The translations under genes were made by a program, and so were the position numbers. A stretch of DNA of 64,000 nt from Theobroma cacao (taxonomy: Eukaryota; Streptophyta; Magnoliopsida; Malvales; Malvaceae), in assembly GCF_000208745.1 (NCBI RefSeq), contig NC_030853.1:18012446-18076445 (forward strand). Reading direction: 5' to 3'. The notes under the pieces are model-generated. The model saw nothing but the letters and a program-made list of their open reading frames with translations, was not told the DNA's origin and made no database searches. Shown piece after piece: positions 1 to 12,606 of this stretch (the first letter of the stretch is position 1; every line of letters begins with the position of its first letter).

Positions 1-845
1 TAATTGAGATTAATGTGAGAATCTACAGCCATAGTACGCTTAGTGGCATAGACATTCAATGGTGCAGTGTAAGCCGGTATCCTTGGCGTGTATTTGATCG
101 AATCGTTAAGGAAAGATTGTACAGTCCCAATTGCAGCCCCGTAGATATAAGCCCCATCTTGGGACCATGTTCGATACATACTGGTATCTTCTATGTTGCT
201 GATCTCCTGTCCCCCAACATTTAGCCGATAAAGAGTCTCAAGATTGGTGGTATTTTGCAAAAGAAAGGAAGAGCCATAGCCAACTAAAGTCGGTTAGGTA
301 TCATCACTGCGCATGTAGAGGCTACTTGGCTTGGAAACAATTTCGATGCCATTAATGAAAGCATAAGTGTTGGGAGATGGTACAAAGGTTAGGCTTAGCA
401 TCTGATTGCCTTATACGGTAATAATGTATTTTTTGATGAAGTGGGAAATTGGAGGTCTTGTAGCGGAAGCGGTTAAATAGGCACTGAAATTGCTTAAGAG
501 AGTGTAATTATTAGCATTGACAGAGAAGAAAGAAGTGGTGATATTGATACAGGGAAGTTGTAGGTGAATTCAGAGCAAAATATACGTGTAGTCATGTATG
601 GAATTCTAGTGACAGAGTCCTATTTAGAGGCTATGGAAACAAAAAATGCATGTTCCCTGTTAGAGGTAGAAAATTTTGAGTGATCATAATCAGCTTCCCA
701 GCTGCGACCATCTAATGAAGTTGTTGTCGATTGTGCACCACAATCAAAGAGTATATTATCTGTAGGAATGTATGGAGGAAAGTTTTCGACGGCTATGGAG
801 GAAGAGATGAAGAAAAGAGATGACGTAGATGACCAAGGTTAACAT
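1..845 (-). pseudogene. CrRLK1L receptor kinase fragment (copy A), malectin-like region, decayed
   Basis: This is the 5' part of a receptor-kinase gene closely similar at DNA level to the copy at 13970-16570; window position n matches about 15662+n. The ATG sits at 845-843 and is followed by a hydrophobic leader resembling that of copy B. Three lesions are visible relative to copy B. A small deletion in the leader near 780-800 (net 5 bp) shifts the frame. A CAG-to-TAG change lies at 620-622, in the stretch matching the first malectin-like domain. A 55-bp deletion near 545 removes the DNA matching 16208-16262. The kinase half would lie left of the window. A functional receptor cannot be made from this copy as read. 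Confidence 0.85.
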
Positions 846-941
846 TGTATTGAATGTTGAAGCCGTTGCTTCCTTAAGAGAAGTTACAGTTTGTGACAAT
901 CAAGGTGATGATAACCCTAATAGACAAAAGTAGTTTCGGAC

Positions 942-1455
942 TGAAGGAAAATCGATTGAAAAACACAATGTACAGTAATATGAATTTCCATAGAGTAGTA
1001 TAGAGCAAGATGAGAATAGGGAATAAAATTTTTGATCAAAACCAGCTCACTACATCATTTCAGTTTTTGGTATATATAGTGACTCATGCCTCGTGATTAC
1101 CATTCCTTCCTCAAAACTCGGATCTATGATGAGCACAGAAAACAAGAGAAAACAGTTGAGCATAGAAATCAAGACCTTGTTTCTGGTGCCAGCAACGGTC
1201 CTTAACGCCCAGAGAAAAAAATAATTAACACATGATCTTTAAACAACAGCAAATAAAACGACACACAGCTAAGTCGTATGACTAAGTTGTTAATAACATA
1301 ACAAAATTAAAACTACACTATAAGCAGCGTTTTAATTAACATAAAAAAACCAAGCTTCAAACAATGCCGTATAGACACCCTTTCTTTTCTTCTTTAGCTC
1401 TGCTGATTGGTGCCTTTATTTGAATCTTTACGTGCTAGAATCATAAACTTCAACA
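942..1455 (-). repeat. 3' LTR of Copia element 1
   Basis: Direct repeat of 5465-5941. It starts TGAAGGAAA and ends CAACA on the + strand. It is about 37 bp longer than its partner, with extra sequence near 1003-1040. Confidence 0.9.
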
Positions 1456-4400
1456 GACCTTCTTGATTCCAGTAGGATAAACACCCAACTTGTCTTTAAG
1501 AAATTTAAATCGATCAGCATTTAAGCCCTTAGTAAAGATGTCTGCCACTTGATCACCAGTGTAATAGTATTCAATCTGAATTTCACCTTCTTTAACAGCA
1601 TCTCTCAATGCATGAAACTTCACCCTTATGTGCTTTGTTCTGCTGTATTGGACTGGATTTCTAACAATGGCCATGGCAGACTGATTATCAACTCTTATCA
1701 GAGTACCTTTTTCTTGAGGAAAATTCAAGTCTGCAAGAACCTTTCTTAGCCACAAGGCATGATTAGTAGCTGAAGCAGTGGCTATGTATTTTGCTTCAGC
1801 TGATGCTTGAGCAACTACCTCCTATTTCCTTGAACTCCATGTAAACACACCACTTCTAAAGGAAAAACAATACCCTGTAGTATTTTTTGAATTATCAACC
1901 GATCCAGCCCAGTCAATATCAGTGAATCCTTGCAAATCACAGCTTTCAAACTTCAGAAACCTTAAACCATCACTTGCAGTACCTTTCACATACCTCCAGA
2001 TACGTTTGGCTGCAGTGAAATGATGAACTGATGGAGCTTGCATGAATCTGGATAAGAGGTTTGTAGCAAACATCACATCTAGTCTGGTAGCAGCTAAGTA
2101 CAACAATGAGCTAATGATACTTTTGTAAAGAGTTTCATTTGCCTTTTCTACACCATCATCAATACAAAATCTGCTTCTAGTAGTTAAAGGTGTTCTAACA
2201 GCTTTATAGTAATCCATTCTAAACTTTTTTAGAAGATCCTGAGCATATTTGGATGGATGCACAAAAATCTGTCTTGCTGACTGCTCAAACTCCATCCCAA
2301 GAAAATAAGTCATAAGCCCCAAATCAGTCATCTCAAATACCTTCAACATATCAGCCTTGAATTCTATTAAACAATCACTATTTGGACCAGTTATTAATAG
2401 GTCATCCACATAAACAGCAACAATAAGCTTTACTGAATCATCATCTTTCTTAACATATAGGGTGGCTTCATTAATGCTTTTTTCAAAACCATGAGTCCTT
2501 AGATGATCATCCATCCTTTCATACTAGACTCGAAGAGCCTGTTTGGGGCCATACAAGGCCTTAATCAGCTTACAAACCTTCCCTTCAGCACCTTTTTCTT
2601 CAAACCCCTCTAGTTGCTGAACATAGATATCCTCTTTTAGGAAACCATTCAATAAGGCTGATTTGATGTCTAGATGAAAGATTTACCACCCTTCCTTGGT
2701 TGACAGGGTAGCAAGTAATCTAATTGTATCATGTCTAGCCACAGGTGCAAAAGTCTCCAAGTAATCTACTCCATAAACTTGTGCAAACCCTTTCACACTA
2801 GTCTAGCCTTGTGCTTGTTCATAGAACCATCTGGATTTAGCTTTGTCCTGAAGATCCACTTAACATTTATCACATTTTGATTTGAAGGTCTATCAACCAA
2901 TATCCATGTATTATTCTTTTTAATAATCCCAATTTCAACTTCCATAGTAGCTCTTCAATGTTTTTCCTTAGCTACTTCAGCAAAGTTGAAGGGCACAGCT
3001 ATAGCAACATTGCACCTACTATAAATCTCTTGCAATGATTGAGTCCTTTTAATAGATAGTCTCTCATCCTTTATGTGAAGTGAATCATCATCATCATTAT
3101 CCACTTGAAGATCAGTAGCAGTTGTCATTTTCTCAATTCTGTCAGCAGACTCAATTTCTCAATTCCAAAAATGCCCTTCATCAAAATTGACATCTCAACT
3201 GATGAAAACCTTTTTAGATTTCACATCATAGAGCCTATATCCCTTAGTTACCTCACTATAACCAATGAAAACAGCAACTGAAGACTTAGCATCAAACTTT
3301 GACCTTTTTTCATCTGCAATCTTTGCATAGCACAAGCTACCAAAAGTTCTGAAGTGAGCCACTGAAGGCTTTTGTCCAAACCACAACTCATATGTTGTTT
3401 ACTATGGTAGAACTCTTGAATAAGTTCTATTTAGTATGTAGTTTGAGGTATTAACTGCCTCTGCCCAGAAACAAGTAGGCATATTCATTTGGTATAGCAT
3501 ACACCTTGCCATTTTTGCAAGTGTCATATTCTTTCTCTCTGCTGTGCCATTTTGTTGAGGGCTATAAGTTACTGTTAGCTGGTGTTGAACTCCACAATCT
3601 GCTAAGTATCTCTCAAACTCTGAAGTAGTAAACTCAGTACCATTATCACTTCTCAAGATCTTGATGGTTGAACTTAAGAAGTTTTCCACCAAGGCTTTAA
3701 ATTAAACAAACTTCTCCATAACATCAGACTTCTGTTTGATAAAATACACCTAGCAGTACTTTGTAAAATCACCAATCAATAAAATGTAGTATCTACTACC
3801 ATTTAAAGAAGGATTCTTCATTGGTCCACTAAAATCAGCATGTACCAATTCAAGTTTTCCATAAGCTTTCCACTTGCTCACTTTAAGAAAAGATTTCCTA
3901 ATTTGTTTACCAAGCTTACAAGTTTGATAAAGCTTGTCTTACTTAGTAATGGCAGGTAACCCTTCAAGCAGACCTTTGGATGCCATTAGAGAAAAGGATG
4001 AGTAATTAACATGTCCAAGTCTTTTGTGCCAAGTTTCAGATAAATCAGCTTCATTATACAAGGCTAAGTGAGCTGTATCAGCTAAGTTCAGTGGATAGCA
4101 ATGATTCTTCATTTCTACAGTGAACATTTCTTCTTCATGTGGATCAAAAACTATACAAACCTGATCTTTGAACAATAAGGCATAATGCTCCTCAACTAAC
4201 TAACCTACATTTAATAGGTTTTGGTTGGCTTCTGGAACATACTGCACATTGTTAATACATTTATATCCTGAAGCTGTTTCAACTTTTACTGTTTCAATTC
4301 CAAGAATTTTCAAAAACTTTCCATCACCTATCTTGACTTTAGATTGAAAACTATTATCCAGAGTAATGAAAAGCCCTTTGTTACCTATGAAATGGTGAGA

Positions 4401-5395
4401 GTAAGCACTATCTAGTAGCCAGATATTAGACTTTTTTGAATCATCCTCCATCTTTGCCATAAACCAAACCTCATTATCATTAACTTCCTATTCTGCTAAA
4501 GTTGCCAGAGTTGAAGATTCAGACCTTTTGGCTTTACACACCTTCTCTACATGCCCCATCTGCTAGCATGCCCTATATTAACATTGGGCTTATACCAGCA
4601 GTACCTCTCAGAATGATTCTTCTTCTAGCATATAGAACAAGGTGAATGTTTGTCTCTTGAACTTTCCTACTTCGCTCCTCCACTTTTGCTTTTTCCTTTC
4701 TGTTCAAACTTCTTTGAACTTCCTCTTTTTACTTTCAGTCCTTTAGTCTTAGCCACTAGAGCACTCTCTACATACTCAGCTCTTATAGCTCTCCTCTGTT
4801 CAAGAGCTAGTAGCTTGTTGATGAGCTCATTCACAGTTAGCTTAGTTAGATCCTTAGAGTTTTCTAAGGAAGTGATCTTCGATTCAAATTTTTCAGGTAG
4901 GCTAATGAGAAATTTAGCTACAATTCTCCTCTCAGTAACCACTTCTCCTAGTAACCTTAGCTCATTAACAATCCTAAGAACTCTATCTGAATATGCTTAT
5001 ACTCCCTCATCATCTCTCATTTTTAGAGTTTTAAACTCTCTAGTAAGATTAATAATCTGATGCATCTTAGTAGTCTCATTGCCCTGAATTACTTCTTGAA
5101 GTGTATCCCAAACTAATTTAGGATCTTCAAAATTAATAATCCTAGAAAATCTACTCTCGGATACAGCTAATTGAAGACAGATTAAAACTTTGTACCTTCT
5201 AGCGACCTCCTCACTGTGCTGCTTTATTTGGGCAATTGTTGGATTGGCATGACGTTGCACAGGGACTTCACCATTCTCCACTACATCCCAAAGATCAAAC
5301 GCTTTCAAGTAAGATCTCATTTTCACAGCCCAAACTCTATAAATTTTGCTTGTGAATGTTAGTGGTGTTGATGCTGAAAATCCAGTGGTTGCCAT
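1450..5395 (-). pseudogene. Copia gag-pol polyprotein, broken
   Basis: Gag (UBN2-like, with a LWDVVENG stretch) begins at the ATG at 5395 and runs to about 4667 with a frame break near 4990. The protease remnant near 4410 reads WLLDSAYSHH, where families usually have DSG. A GAG-pre-integrase segment (HKRLGHVNYS) lies near 4050. Integrase remains at 3402-3692 (SDNGTEF, SPQQNGTAERKN). Reverse transcriptase at 1822-2514 keeps YVDDLLITG, and RNase H ends at 1450. Stops and frame breaks separate these blocks, so no polyprotein can be made. Confidence 0.92.
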
Positions 5396-5464
5396 GATAC
5401 CTTGCTTCAATCACCAATCGGCCAGCGAAAGCAACAAGCCCTTAAGATGAATGCTTTGATACCA

Positions 5465-5941
5465 TGAAGGAAACTCAATTGAAAGACACAATGCATGGTA
5501 ATATGAATTTCCAGAAAGCAATACAAAGCCAGCTCATTAATTCATTTCAATTTTTGGTATATATAGTGACTCATGCCTTGTGATTACAATTCCTTCCTCA
5601 AAACTCGGATCTATGATGAGCACAGAAAACAAGAGAAAACAATTAAGCATAGAAATCAAGACTTTGTTTCTAGTGCTAGCAACGGTACTTAACAACTGGA
5701 GAAAAAAATAATTAACACATGATCTTTAAACAATAGCAAATAAAATGACACACAGCTAAGTCGTATGACTAAGCTGTTAATAATAGAACAAAATTAAAAC
5801 GACACTATAGGCAATGTTTCAATCAACATAAAAAACTAAGCTTCAAACGATGCCATATAGACACCCTTTCTTTTCTTCTTCAGCTCTGCTGACTAGCGCC
5901 TTTATTTGAATATTTACTTGTTGGAATCATAAACCTCAACA
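5465..5941 (-). repeat. 5' LTR of Copia element 1
   Basis: Partner of 942-1455. It is followed on the minus strand by the tRNA-Met-type primer binding site, which fixes it as the 5' LTR. Confidence 0.9.
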
Positions 5942-6660
5942 CAAACCCCATATCTGTTTCTCCAATTCCAAAGATCATGCGAAGAAGAAACTGACGTATT
6001 TATCAATTTATTGTTTGTGGAGAAATCTGTGTAAACAGAGTAGAGCCAATTACCCTGATTTGAAAAACGAAATGTAATGGAAGATGTGCTCCAATTAGTT
6101 AGTAAACGGTGCATGTGATTAGTCAAAGAGAATCGTAGACTTGATAATACTACTAGTTGGAAAGTCTTTGGCTTCACGCAATGACTTTTCAATCTTCATG
6201 TCCCATTTTTGGATGTTGGAGTGTTGTTCAATCCATCCTTTTTCTTTTGTTTTGAATTTTCATCTAGTAAAGATTTTTTTAAATTAAAAAATTAACAACT
6301 AAATCAACTACTTCATAATTTAAACGCCATTATTAGTTTAGTCATATAATTGATAACAATGTGATTGGTGATAATGATTTTGAAGAAAAGAATGACATTA
6401 GATTGATAACTTGGCTTTGAAATCGATAAGGATGAGATTGAAATTAATACTGAGACAAAATTTATCCCACAAAAATCAATGACGTTAATGAAGTGAAATG
6501 TGGTAAGGGTATAAATTAAAGTTGGCATATTATGTGCAATTTTACTTGATCACATTTACAAAGTTCAAAGATTTTCGAAATTAATACATTATTTTATAAT
6601 AGTAATAATATATTTTCATATATTTATAAGTAAAAAAAAATATTTTTTGACATATTAATA
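5942..6660 (-). repeat. Upstream part of the segmental duplication (receptor copy A side)
   Basis: Collinear with about 16665-17400 upstream of receptor copy B. Shared blocks include GGAGAAATCTGTGTAA and GTTGGAAAGTCTTTGGCTTC. Similarity fades near 6660 / 17400. It was contiguous with 1-941 before the Copia insertion. Confidence 0.85.
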
Positions 6661-7684
6661 ATAAAATTATTTAGACGTCACCAAATTTCACAATCCGAGT
6701 TTTAATTTCCACAAAATCAATCTTAATAATAAAACTAACAGTTTTCATGGTCTATTTACTATACACCTCCTTCAAAAGCATGTACTCCATCAATGAGTAA
6801 ATTTTTCAGAACTGATTTAAGGCCCATATTCATACTTTCTCCCAAACAGCCTATGTCCACATAGTCACACTTGCGAAAATGATAATAATTAAAGTAATAA
6901 TTAGGAAGATTTATAGAAAAATCCATTTTACCAAATCATCTGAAATGTCAAAATACATTGTCCAAACAAGGCTTGGGAGTAGGGCCCACTCAAGAGTGGG
7001 CTTTGTTCTTATTGAAACCCATTTTCCAGCAACAATTCAATTTGATGAATCCCACTTCCGACAACCATACCTCTCCCTCTAGTGATCTGATCGAGACATG
7101 CAAGCTAAAATCGGAAAGATCTCACCACATAAAATGATCTTGAATCAAAACCCTACCAAAAATGTCATAGGAAGTTCTAATTTCAGAGGAGCAATTTTGA
7201 CTATTTATCATCTCTGAATTCAAAATTAAAATCAATATATCTTATTATCTACCTGATCAAATTAAGTGAAACTTGTTTCGTTAAATCCTTAATTTGAGAA
7301 GTTTTTAAATGTGTGTTTACAACCAACAAGATTAAACCTTACTCCTTTAATTTGATGATGCTATTGTTCGTATATGCTCTTAAGCCAATTAGGTTGGTCA
7401 AGGAATAAATATTGTCAATTAATGCATATTTAATCGTATAATTATATGTCATAGAGTTTTTCCTTCATGTTAGTGTAATAATAAGGAATTATTAAGTACC
7501 AATTAGATGAAGCCCATGGAACATAAAAGCCTTGTAAGACAATTGTAAAGTTGTTACAATTATGAGATCACTAAGCATCAAAGCCATGTTCCTAAAATTG
7601 TTATTAGTCATTTTATTGTCAAGACAAGGCATTGACAATGCTCAAAGACTGGTACATATTAAGTCTCCTTACTTGGAAAGTAAG
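6661..7684. other. Intergenic, no gene seen
   Basis: AT-rich sequence with no coding or RNA signal that I can support. The last part, from about 7300, is continuous with 10236 onward once the solo LTR is removed. Confidence 0.5.
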
Positions 7685-7689
7685 CAATC

Positions 7690-10230
7690 TGTCACGACCC
7701 GATTTTCAAGCCATGACCGATGCATGGACTCAATGGACGTAGTCCATTAAGCCCAAGCAAGCCTATCTATATTATTCTGCTCATTATTCCATCAAAGTTA
7801 CTAAAGTCAGATTTCGTAATTTCGAACCAAAATAATGCTAACCATTTTCGACTCTTAGTGACATACCAATCCAAATATACATACATTGTCTAAAATATAC
7901 GTCTTAACAATTTACATCAGGTTTGTCTATACATATCAAAAAGAATACTCAATTCCCAGCAGAGAGACTCAGACAAATGTACAGCTACTGAATGCCGAGA
8001 CACCTACCAAGGGTCAAATATACGAAGACACCTCGACCTAGTTACCAGCTACCTCTTGATCTGAAAACATGAAGTTGAAAACGATGAGTATAAACCCAAT
8101 GAGTGAACATATGAAGGGAACAAGCAATATAATAAGGAAAAATTTGAAATCATAATGCACTTATTTGAAAACGATGCACTTTAGCTTAAGTCCTTATTAA
8201 AGCCCTCAATTGAACCCTTGGTTGATAAATCATGTGACGATAGAGAATTCATATTCAACATGAAATTGGAGAAATGGAAAATATGGCAAAAACCCGCCAA
8301 ATGATAAGCAGAACAGAAAGTTTCATTCTCGCTACAACGAGAAACAGAGCATCAAGAAAGACTTCCTTTCATCCCAAATAAACCATTTCACTGTAATGCA
8401 AATCAATTTGGAACACTAAAAAAAATGCTCAAGGTTCAGCAAGCAGGATTCCACATACATTATAGTCACACATGTTATTCATAAAATATTTATTGCATTA
8501 ATACATGTGAACATATGCAAACATATATGTATATATATACATCCACCGCCTCCCCAGCTCATGTGCATCCCCCCACATCGTGCACATAGCTGGAGTCATC
8601 GTGTGCATCCCACCACATCATGCACATCTAAGGCCGTCGTGTACATCCCTCTACATTGTGCACACGGGCAATATCATCATCCGCTTACCTCACCACTGTC
8701 ATTACCAGTATGTGCATCCCCCTACATCGTGCACACACACGGTTATATCCATTACACAATATTATTTACCAATGTACTATACATATATATATATATATAT
8801 CAACATTATACCAAAACACATGGATTCATCGCACTTTCCATTTTAAAACATAAAAACATTTCAAAAGGGCTTATTTCCAGGAACTTTTTTTTTTGAAAGA
8901 GAATTGGATAAATCATTCAAAATATTTGTCCAAATACATTCACATATCCCAAAACAATTTTGAAATGCAAGTTCACTCACCTGTCTTTGTTGATTCTTAA
9001 AGCAGGTCCAACTTCCACTAATGCCCCAAATGGTGATGTGGGGTTTCGGTGGAGCCTATCACACATTAACATCACAATCAACTCAATCACATAACTATAA
9101 TTCTAAAAGCTATCTCCTAAATCATGTTCCACTAATTATTCCTAACTAGCTTCTAACTACCATCAAGTGGCTATTTATTTGCACTATTATAATCACACCA
9201 AAATGAATAAACTACCTCAACTACAAAACACTCATAAATCTAACTATTAATCATTCTCAACAACTAAAATATCAACTCAATTTCAATGCTCACTTTGCTA
9301 GATTTACAATTGAATATCTCCTTAAGAATCCCCAAACTATTATAGAAGGTCTTTCTTCCTTTCTCTAAAACCCTAATTAGTGAGATAAAGTATTGATCTA
9401 AGACATTTCAAGGGTTTTAAGGTGAAAGAGTGAAAGAGCATAAGAGGTTCTATAAAAAAAAATGCACAAAAGCATGAGAATGAAGGCTAACTTGAGAGAG
9501 TTATGGAAGCTTGAAGAGTACTCCCATAGAAGGTGAAGAAATGTGAGATGGGAAGAAGAAGAAGATGATGAAGTGCTGGAAATCTGAGGAAGGTGCTAGA
9601 GAATGAAGATATTTATAGTTAAAGTTTATCCAATTGTTCATGAAATTACAATAATGCCCTTAGAAATGCCACTTGTCCTCATCTTGTTCTTATGCAATCT
9701 TTTACTCTTTTAACATTAGGGAAAGGTCCAAAATCCTCTAAAAAAGGTCCTTTAAGTAGCCCCCAAAAGTCCTACCTTCAAAAACCCAAAAATCTTGTTA
9801 TTTGTGAAATTTAGGGTGAGGGTCGTTGCTCTCAATTTCCAGTGCCGCGGCGTTCAAACATTTTGCCAATTTCTGTTCTTCTAGCACAGTCATTTCACTT
9901 CGACAAAGATTTTAACCACCTTCCCGCTAGAATTGGGAAAAGTGGTAAACATCAAAGTTGTAGCCTTGCCTTTTAACTTTCTAATGGTCAAAAAATGATG
10001 TTATTTGAACTTCTATAGTGGGAGATGTACTAGAAAAATCTAAATATATGCAAATAGGGCTACTGTTCATTATGCACCTTTCTTCACTAATTAAAATTAT
10101 TTTTGATCCTACTCCTATAACGATATAAAATAATTATAAGTAACGTAAAACTAGCATCATTAGCTCAAATTAAACCTTTAAACATAAGTTTCACCTCGAG
10201 TTACGCGTCTATGAAGGTCGAGGTTTCACA
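7690..10230 (-). mobile_element. Solo LTR (A) of a large LTR-retrotransposon family, with perfect TSD
   Basis: It begins TGTCACGACC and ends GGTTTCACA on the + strand and is flanked by CAATC at 7685-7689 and again at 10231-10235, a perfect 5-bp target site duplication. Landmarks are shared with the LTRs at 51504-54228 and 57576-59251: the CCCAAGCAAGCC block near the left end, a block ending GTTCACTCACCTG, and the related right end. No internal region is present, so the element was reduced by LTR-LTR recombination. Minus orientation follows from the complete relative at 57576, whose tract order shows the direction. Length is 2541 bp, very long for an LTR. Confidence 0.9.
8535..8745. repeat. 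Minisatellite of about 43 bp inside solo LTR A
   Basis: About five degenerate units, each with a GTGCATCCC...CACAT...GTGCACA pattern. The related array at 52190-52335 sits at the matching place in solo LTR B. Open frames here (8507-8896) are repeat translations, not genes. A (TA)n run follows at about 8783-8801. Confidence 0.8.
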
Positions 10231-10235
10231 CAATC

Positions 10236-12080
10236 AATCTCATAGATTGAAGTATATGTGATACTTGAGGATAACATGTGGGTGCTTGTTAAAAAACAAG
10301 TTCACTGAACATGACCTGCTATGAGAACTCCATTTGGTATTTCACTCAAGTGTCTATGGAATATGTTCTCATGTGATAGTCATGTAACTAGTCTTTAGCC
10401 TTGAGACACCAAATCATCTTGTACGGGGAATGGCATACTTTGATTTCACCTCTATGGGTTTGGAAGCAACCAGATGCCTAAACAGGGTGTTTTTGGGTAT
10501 AGTATGAAGCATGTGAAGGTGAATGAGTGGTCAAGAGAAGATTCATCACCCCAAGTGATATAAGGAATTTATCTCACTTATTCTCAATTCTTGATTAACT
10601 TGTATGAAGTCTTTGACCAAAATATAATGAATTTGAGAAAAGTTAGTTTCCTAAATTCATAAGATTAGTAATGAATTATGAGAACTAATATGGAATGTCA
10701 TAAGTTGACACCGAACCATGCTTAATGACATATCTGAGATATTTGATAAAAGAACCGTATTACGCTGAAAGGCTTATCACTGAAGGGATTTGTCAAATTC
10801 TTTAATTGACTCTCTAACATTTGTGTAGTTATGATATATTGCTAGATGCTGCTCATAATCTATAAATATAAATCAATTATCAAATTGATATTTGATTAGG
10901 ATTTATATTTATTGCTAACATGTTAGAAACCTAATGGGTCATACACATTAAGCGACATGATTGAGATTAAATAAGGATAATTAATTAAGTTGGACTTAAT
11001 TAGAATAGACCAAAATAAAGTGAGAAATTAATTAAGTTCACAGAGACTTAATTAAATTAAAATACAACTGTTGTATTTAGGGTTACAATTTAATTTGGCT
11101 ATATAAATATATTATGTTAGCAAACTAAAACTCTAAACCTTCACCCACTTCTTAAATGTTTCATAACATAAGAAAAGAAAAATAGTTTTATTTGTTTGAC
11201 AAAAATAAGATTCGGCAAGAACTTTTGGTCTTTTTGTTTTAGAAATAAAACTTGCTAGCACAAGTAAAAAATCCTACCTTTGAGAAGGTCTTCTTCGGTC
11301 ATTGTGTAGATTATTGTTAAAGGTCAAACACTTTGGTGGCTAAAGATTTGACAAATCTTAAAAGTAAAGAAGTAAAGATTTTGATTTAATTGGCTATTGA
11401 TTACAATATCTAGAGTAAGGTATGTAACTTTTAAACTTATGAATTTTCATAATTAATTTGAAAGTTATATGAAAAACATAAATATTGATCCTGTAGAATT
11501 CGACTGTTTCTCTGATTAAATACTAGTTTATTTTTTCACTACGTTATAATTTTAATTTCTTTATTGTTTTCTAATTTGAGTATGAAGTCGAATCCCAGTA
11601 GCTATCTCTCAACTGTTATCTTTCTTCCAAATTTCTAGATTTCCTCTTCTCTCTGTTGTCTTTTTTTTTTTTTGGTTGTAAGGTTGATACCGAGAGCATT
11701 TTGTCTTTTGCATTTAGACCACTCTAAGATTTGTATATGCAGATAAGCCCTTCGTGCAATATTAACCATTAATTACCCTAGGACAACATAATTATATAAA
11801 AATGGGGTGTTACAAAAGACCATTAAAAAAGGTTGAGTAGCAGGACCTTATAACATCCGTCCCTTTCTCCCTTCTTTTGCTCTAATTTAAACTTAAATCG
11901 TTAGAATTATCATTCTTAGAAATTGATGCTATTGATGTTCACATGGCATTTCTTGGTGGCTAGTCTTTGTGGGGGACCATACATCTTTGGCAATATCTAC
12001 CTCATCATTATCCCCAACAGAATAAAAATTTAAAAAGAAAAAAAGACCATGATTATTGATTACGTAGGTAATTGGATTGT
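10236..12080. other. Noncoding, probably an interspersed repeat
   Basis: Continuous with 7300-7684 across the solo LTR. I see no coding frame. The AATTAATTAAG-rich stretch around 10975-11050 and the general texture suggest an unclassified transposon remnant or LTR, but no boundary is convincing. Confidence 0.4.
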
Positions 12081-12088
12081 GACTAAAT

Positions 12089-12096
12089 TATATAGC
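12089..12096 (+). promoter_or_regulatory. Candidate TATA box for the RALF gene at 12274
   Basis: TTATATAG about 180 bp upstream of the chosen ATG. It would give a 5' UTR of about 150 bases. The call rests on motif and position only. Confidence 0.4.
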
Positions 12097-12273
12097 AAAT
12101 TCACATGTATACACCATTAATTGTAAGAATTGAAATATAAGAGTATATATGTACCATCCAAACTGTCGTTTGGAAAGTTGAAGTCCTCAGTCTTCTTCTC
12201 TCTTTATCCTTTTCGTTTTTACGTTTTCTTAGAACCACTAGTCAATCTAGCAAGCTCTACAGTTGAAGGGAAA

Positions 12274-12606
12274 ATGATGAGATCTGATAAACTGAAGAAC
12301 CCAGGGCTTAGCTTTGCTTTAGCAGTCCTACTGATTTTACTCAACACCATTGTTTCCCAAGCAGCTTTGATCAGTAGGGACAGCTCAAGCTCGACCAAAG
12401 CAAACATTGCTGAGTACATTGGAGAAGAAGAGTTCTTGATGGAGTCTGGTGCTGGAGTGAATGCAAGGCTTCTTGCATCCAATTATATAAGCTATGAGTC
12501 TTTGCAGAAGGGACAACCTTTTCCAGGAGACAAGTACGCTATAGCCCTCAATAAGGACAACAGGGGTTGCCAGATATATGACAAGTGCCGCCAAGGTAAG
12601 AAGTGA
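12274..12606 (+). CDS. RALF-like peptide precursor 1, lacking the first cysteine pair
   Basis: A 110-residue precursor of a secreted RALF (rapid alkalinization factor) peptide, an apoplastic signal read by CrRLK1L receptors. The start is the first of two adjacent ATGs (12274, 12277); the frame is open further upstream but without an ATG. Residues 11-31 form a hydrophobic signal peptide. An acidic propeptide (IAEYIGEEE, 45-53) resembles that of the RALF at 31064. ARLLA (64-68) stands where the subtilase site RRILA usually is, followed directly by the YISY receptor-binding motif at 71-74. Only two of the usual four cysteines remain (C99, C105, in NRGCQIYDKC); the first loop is replaced by FPGDKYAIAL. 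The gene is single-exon, as is usual for RALFs, and convergent with the receptor at 13970-16570, 1.36 kb away. It could be a two-cysteine subfamily or a degenerating copy. Confidence 0.88.
   Translation: MMRSDKLKNPGLSFALAVLLILLNTIVSQAALISRDSSSSTKANIAEYIGEEEFLMESGAGVNARLLASNYISYESLQKGQPFPGDKYAIALNKDNRGCQIYDKCRQGKK

Larger units (their letters stand above)
942..5941 (-). mobile_element. Ty1/Copia LTR retrotransposon, degenerate, inserted upstream of receptor copy A
   Basis: A complete but dead Copia element with two LTRs (942-1455 and 5465-5941), both TG...CA bounded. Just inside the right LTR, on the minus strand, is a primer binding site of the initiator tRNA-Met type (TGGTATCAAAGC, about 5453-5464). 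Domain order on the minus strand is gag, protease, integrase, reverse transcriptase, RNase H, which is diagnostic for Copia. The element splits the upstream region of receptor copy A: bases 5942 onward resume the sequence that follows 16660 in copy B. Flanking 5-mers are CGGAC and CAAAC, an imperfect target duplication consistent with age. Confidence 0.93.

Noticed and set aside
8507..8896. Overlapping open frames of 65-129 residues
   Set aside because: They lie in the minisatellite and (TA)n run of solo LTR A; translation is repeat-derived.
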